Part shown: positions 62,296 to 64,000 of the stretch, in pieces
Layout: every line of letters begins with the position of its first letter
How positions within the stretch are numbered: position 1 is the first letter of the stretch
Assembly: GCF_000150275.1 (NCBI RefSeq)
Contig: NW_002060954.1
Coordinates: 1,082,074 to 1,146,073 of the forward strand
Direction: 5' to 3'
From: Trichoplax adhaerens
Taxonomy: Eukaryota; Placozoa; Uniplacotomia; Trichoplacea; Trichoplacidae
DNA length: 64,000 nt
The notes under the pieces: generated by a model
What the model saw: the letters and a program-made list of their open reading frames with translations, nothing else
What the model was told of the DNA's origin: nothing
The model's database searches: none
Translations under genes and position numbers: made by a program

Positions 62296-64000
62296 TTAAT
62301 TGTATAACCTTCTGGAAGGGGGGAATCGTTTGGATACCCCCATTAAGTACCGTTTAGCATCGTCGTAACCTGTGTTTATAGTACTTTGTACCAAAGCATG
62401 TTAACGAGCTTGTAAATGTTCCTGAAGCAAAGAGAAAATCATCTACCCATGCGTATAAAATCCCGGATGATTATATATTTGATGTATCAACTATTGTCAG
62501 TGCTGAATTATCAGTTCATATTGAGAATTATAGTAATTGCAATGGTCTTTTGGTGACATTGTGAAATTGTTTTCGTAAAACGGAATTCATACTGTCTTAT
62601 TAGATAGCACACTTTATAAACTCTCAAATCAGATACACCCTGCTTTGGTAAATATGAAATATACTTCAGCATTTTAATTCTCTTAATTGCCCTTTTGGTG
62701 TAGGTGATTTAGAAATTTTGATTCTCGTAAACATGCAATTTTTTTATTAGAACTACTTTTATATGTAGACACGTATAAATGCATATAATGATGTTGTCGT
62801 TTTTAGCTTTCTCATAGCAAATTTTAATTACATAATCTAATTGTTTATGTCCTTATTTGCTTGGCAATATACCGTAAAGGTGTATTTTATATGATGCCTC
62901 CATGAGTAGTACGTTATAATGCACCATAGACTATCCTAGATCATGAATAAAATTTGCCATTGACTTCAGAATTTTATAAGTTAGTATAGTCTGTAATGGT
63001 ACGAATTTTGCTCTTTAGAATTTAAAACAGATATTTGATCTATTTTGATTTAGCCTTACCGGTATACCACGTATAATTTTATCTCTATGGAGTACACAAT
63101 AAAATTCATGACAGCCCAAATAATAAAATGTGGGATGTCTGTAATTGTAGGTAATGTCTCGAAATGGTTAAATAAGAATCAGTAATTAACTCTGTAATTA
63201 CCGGTAGTCACTCAATGATCCAGCTTTAAAATCTGAAAATTACACGCTTAAGTCCTAAGACGAATTATCCAAAGCCTGCAATAGAATATTCGAGATATGG
63301 GACCGTTCATCTTTTGCACAGCTTCGTTGATGTGATGGTTTTGTATGAAATATACTAGAGCTTCACGCTATCATACGTTAGATTTTTCAATCTAATCTGT
63401 TATTTTTGGTGCAGGTGTTCACATCGTAACGGCACTCCTAATTAGTGATTTATTCTAGAATATTTTTATCATTATTATGTGGGCTTTAAATAAGTAAACA
63501 TGCAATAATTACTAGTTTAGGCTTCTTTAACGTCGCTAAATGGCCCCTAAAACTACATTACACTAAATTTAAGAGGCTAATAATACCCGAAAAAAGTAAC
63601 AATTACTCTCTTGTAACCTAGCTTTGTGGTTTTTATTTGCATTATGCATAATTATTACAATATGTTGGTAATATATGGAAATTCGAAGAAGCTTTTCTTG
63701 AATATTGTATCTAACAAAAGTTATACATACTTGTACATACAGTACATTAGAGCTTTATCAAATCGTAACGATTGCGATGTATGAGATTTTAATTATATTA
63801 TAGTTTTATGGCTTAGTATGCTTAAATTATATAAAATTTACTTAAATGGTGCCGGTAATTGATAATTATAATTAAAAATTGGCACATTTAAATTATTAAT
63901 TGGATCAAAATATAATTCCTTCGTTCATAGTTCTTTATAAAGCTGTGCAGAATTAGCCTAAATATTTATTTACATCATTGATGAGTCACAGAGTAAAGTT
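62296..64000. other. Right-edge non-coding stretch downstream of the AKR gene
   Basis: AT-rich sequence after the AKR stop codon with no exon, array or hairpin that I can support. A few GTAC words near 63730 are isolated. By the alternating pattern, the next gene would be expected on the minus strand beyond the window. Confidence 0.4.

Overview
The window is eukaryotic and reads as an early-branching animal. It is AT-rich, and its genes are split by many short GT-AG introns with exons often under 120 bp. The gene set is metazoan: SCYL1, POMT2, ABHD12, GINS1, SPTLC2, selenoprotein W, a membrane-type globin and a PH-RhoGAP. The compact, intron-rich, AT-rich layout with conserved gene structures would suit a placozoan (Trichoplax-like) genome, but no species marker is visible, so this is inference. 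Most real exons are too short to appear as long ORFs. I rebuilt the genes by reading both strands, matching conserved protein motifs and checking splice phase. For SELENOW, SDE2, CCDC32, GINS1, SPTLC2, the globin and the aldo-keto reductase the exon lengths sum to exact multiples of three.

Layout: ARHGAP22/24/25-like gene (minus, cut off or continuing at the left edge, about 0.85-3.76 kb); SCYL1 (minus, 5.77-11.83 kb); selenoprotein W with its UGA codon in a 25-nt exon (minus, 13.78-15.60 kb); SDE2 (plus, 16.94-19.09 kb); an unrecognised, probably nuclear protein (minus, 19.73-21.99 kb); CCDC32 (plus, 24.34-25.10 kb); ABHD12 (minus, 26.78-30.15 kb); GINS1/PSF1 (plus, 32.63-35.87 kb); POMT2 (minus, 36.35-42.22 kb); SPTLC2/3 (plus, 45.44-49.09 kb); globin-X/neuroglobin-like gene (minus, 51.42-56.25 kb); aldo-keto reductase (plus, 60.84-62.30 kb). 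From SELENOW onward the genes alternate strictly in strand, giving five divergent intergenic regions (1.3-4.6 kb) and shorter convergent ones. The genes are unrelated housekeeping functions and form no pathway cluster, although ABHD12 and SPTLC2 both act in lipid metabolism.

The most unusual non-coding signal is a dispersed self-complementary array built from the pentamer GTACW (runs such as GTACTGTACAGTAC). Its dense clusters repeatedly lie about 60-300 bp upstream of start codons: SELENOW, SDE2, CCDC32, GINS1, POMT2 and SPTLC2, and more weakly AKR and SCYL1. The globin gene lacks this array but has a run of about ten short perfect hairpins at 56.40-56.75 kb. Other structure includes an 18-bp perfect hairpin at 30.65 kb, a 59-bp hairpin at 58.47 kb, a 62-63-bp tandem repeat at 13.07 kb, a degenerate repeat of about 25 bp at 60.1 kb, and a candidate SECIS element just after the SELENOW stop codon. 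I saw no rRNA, tRNA, CRISPR or intact transposon.
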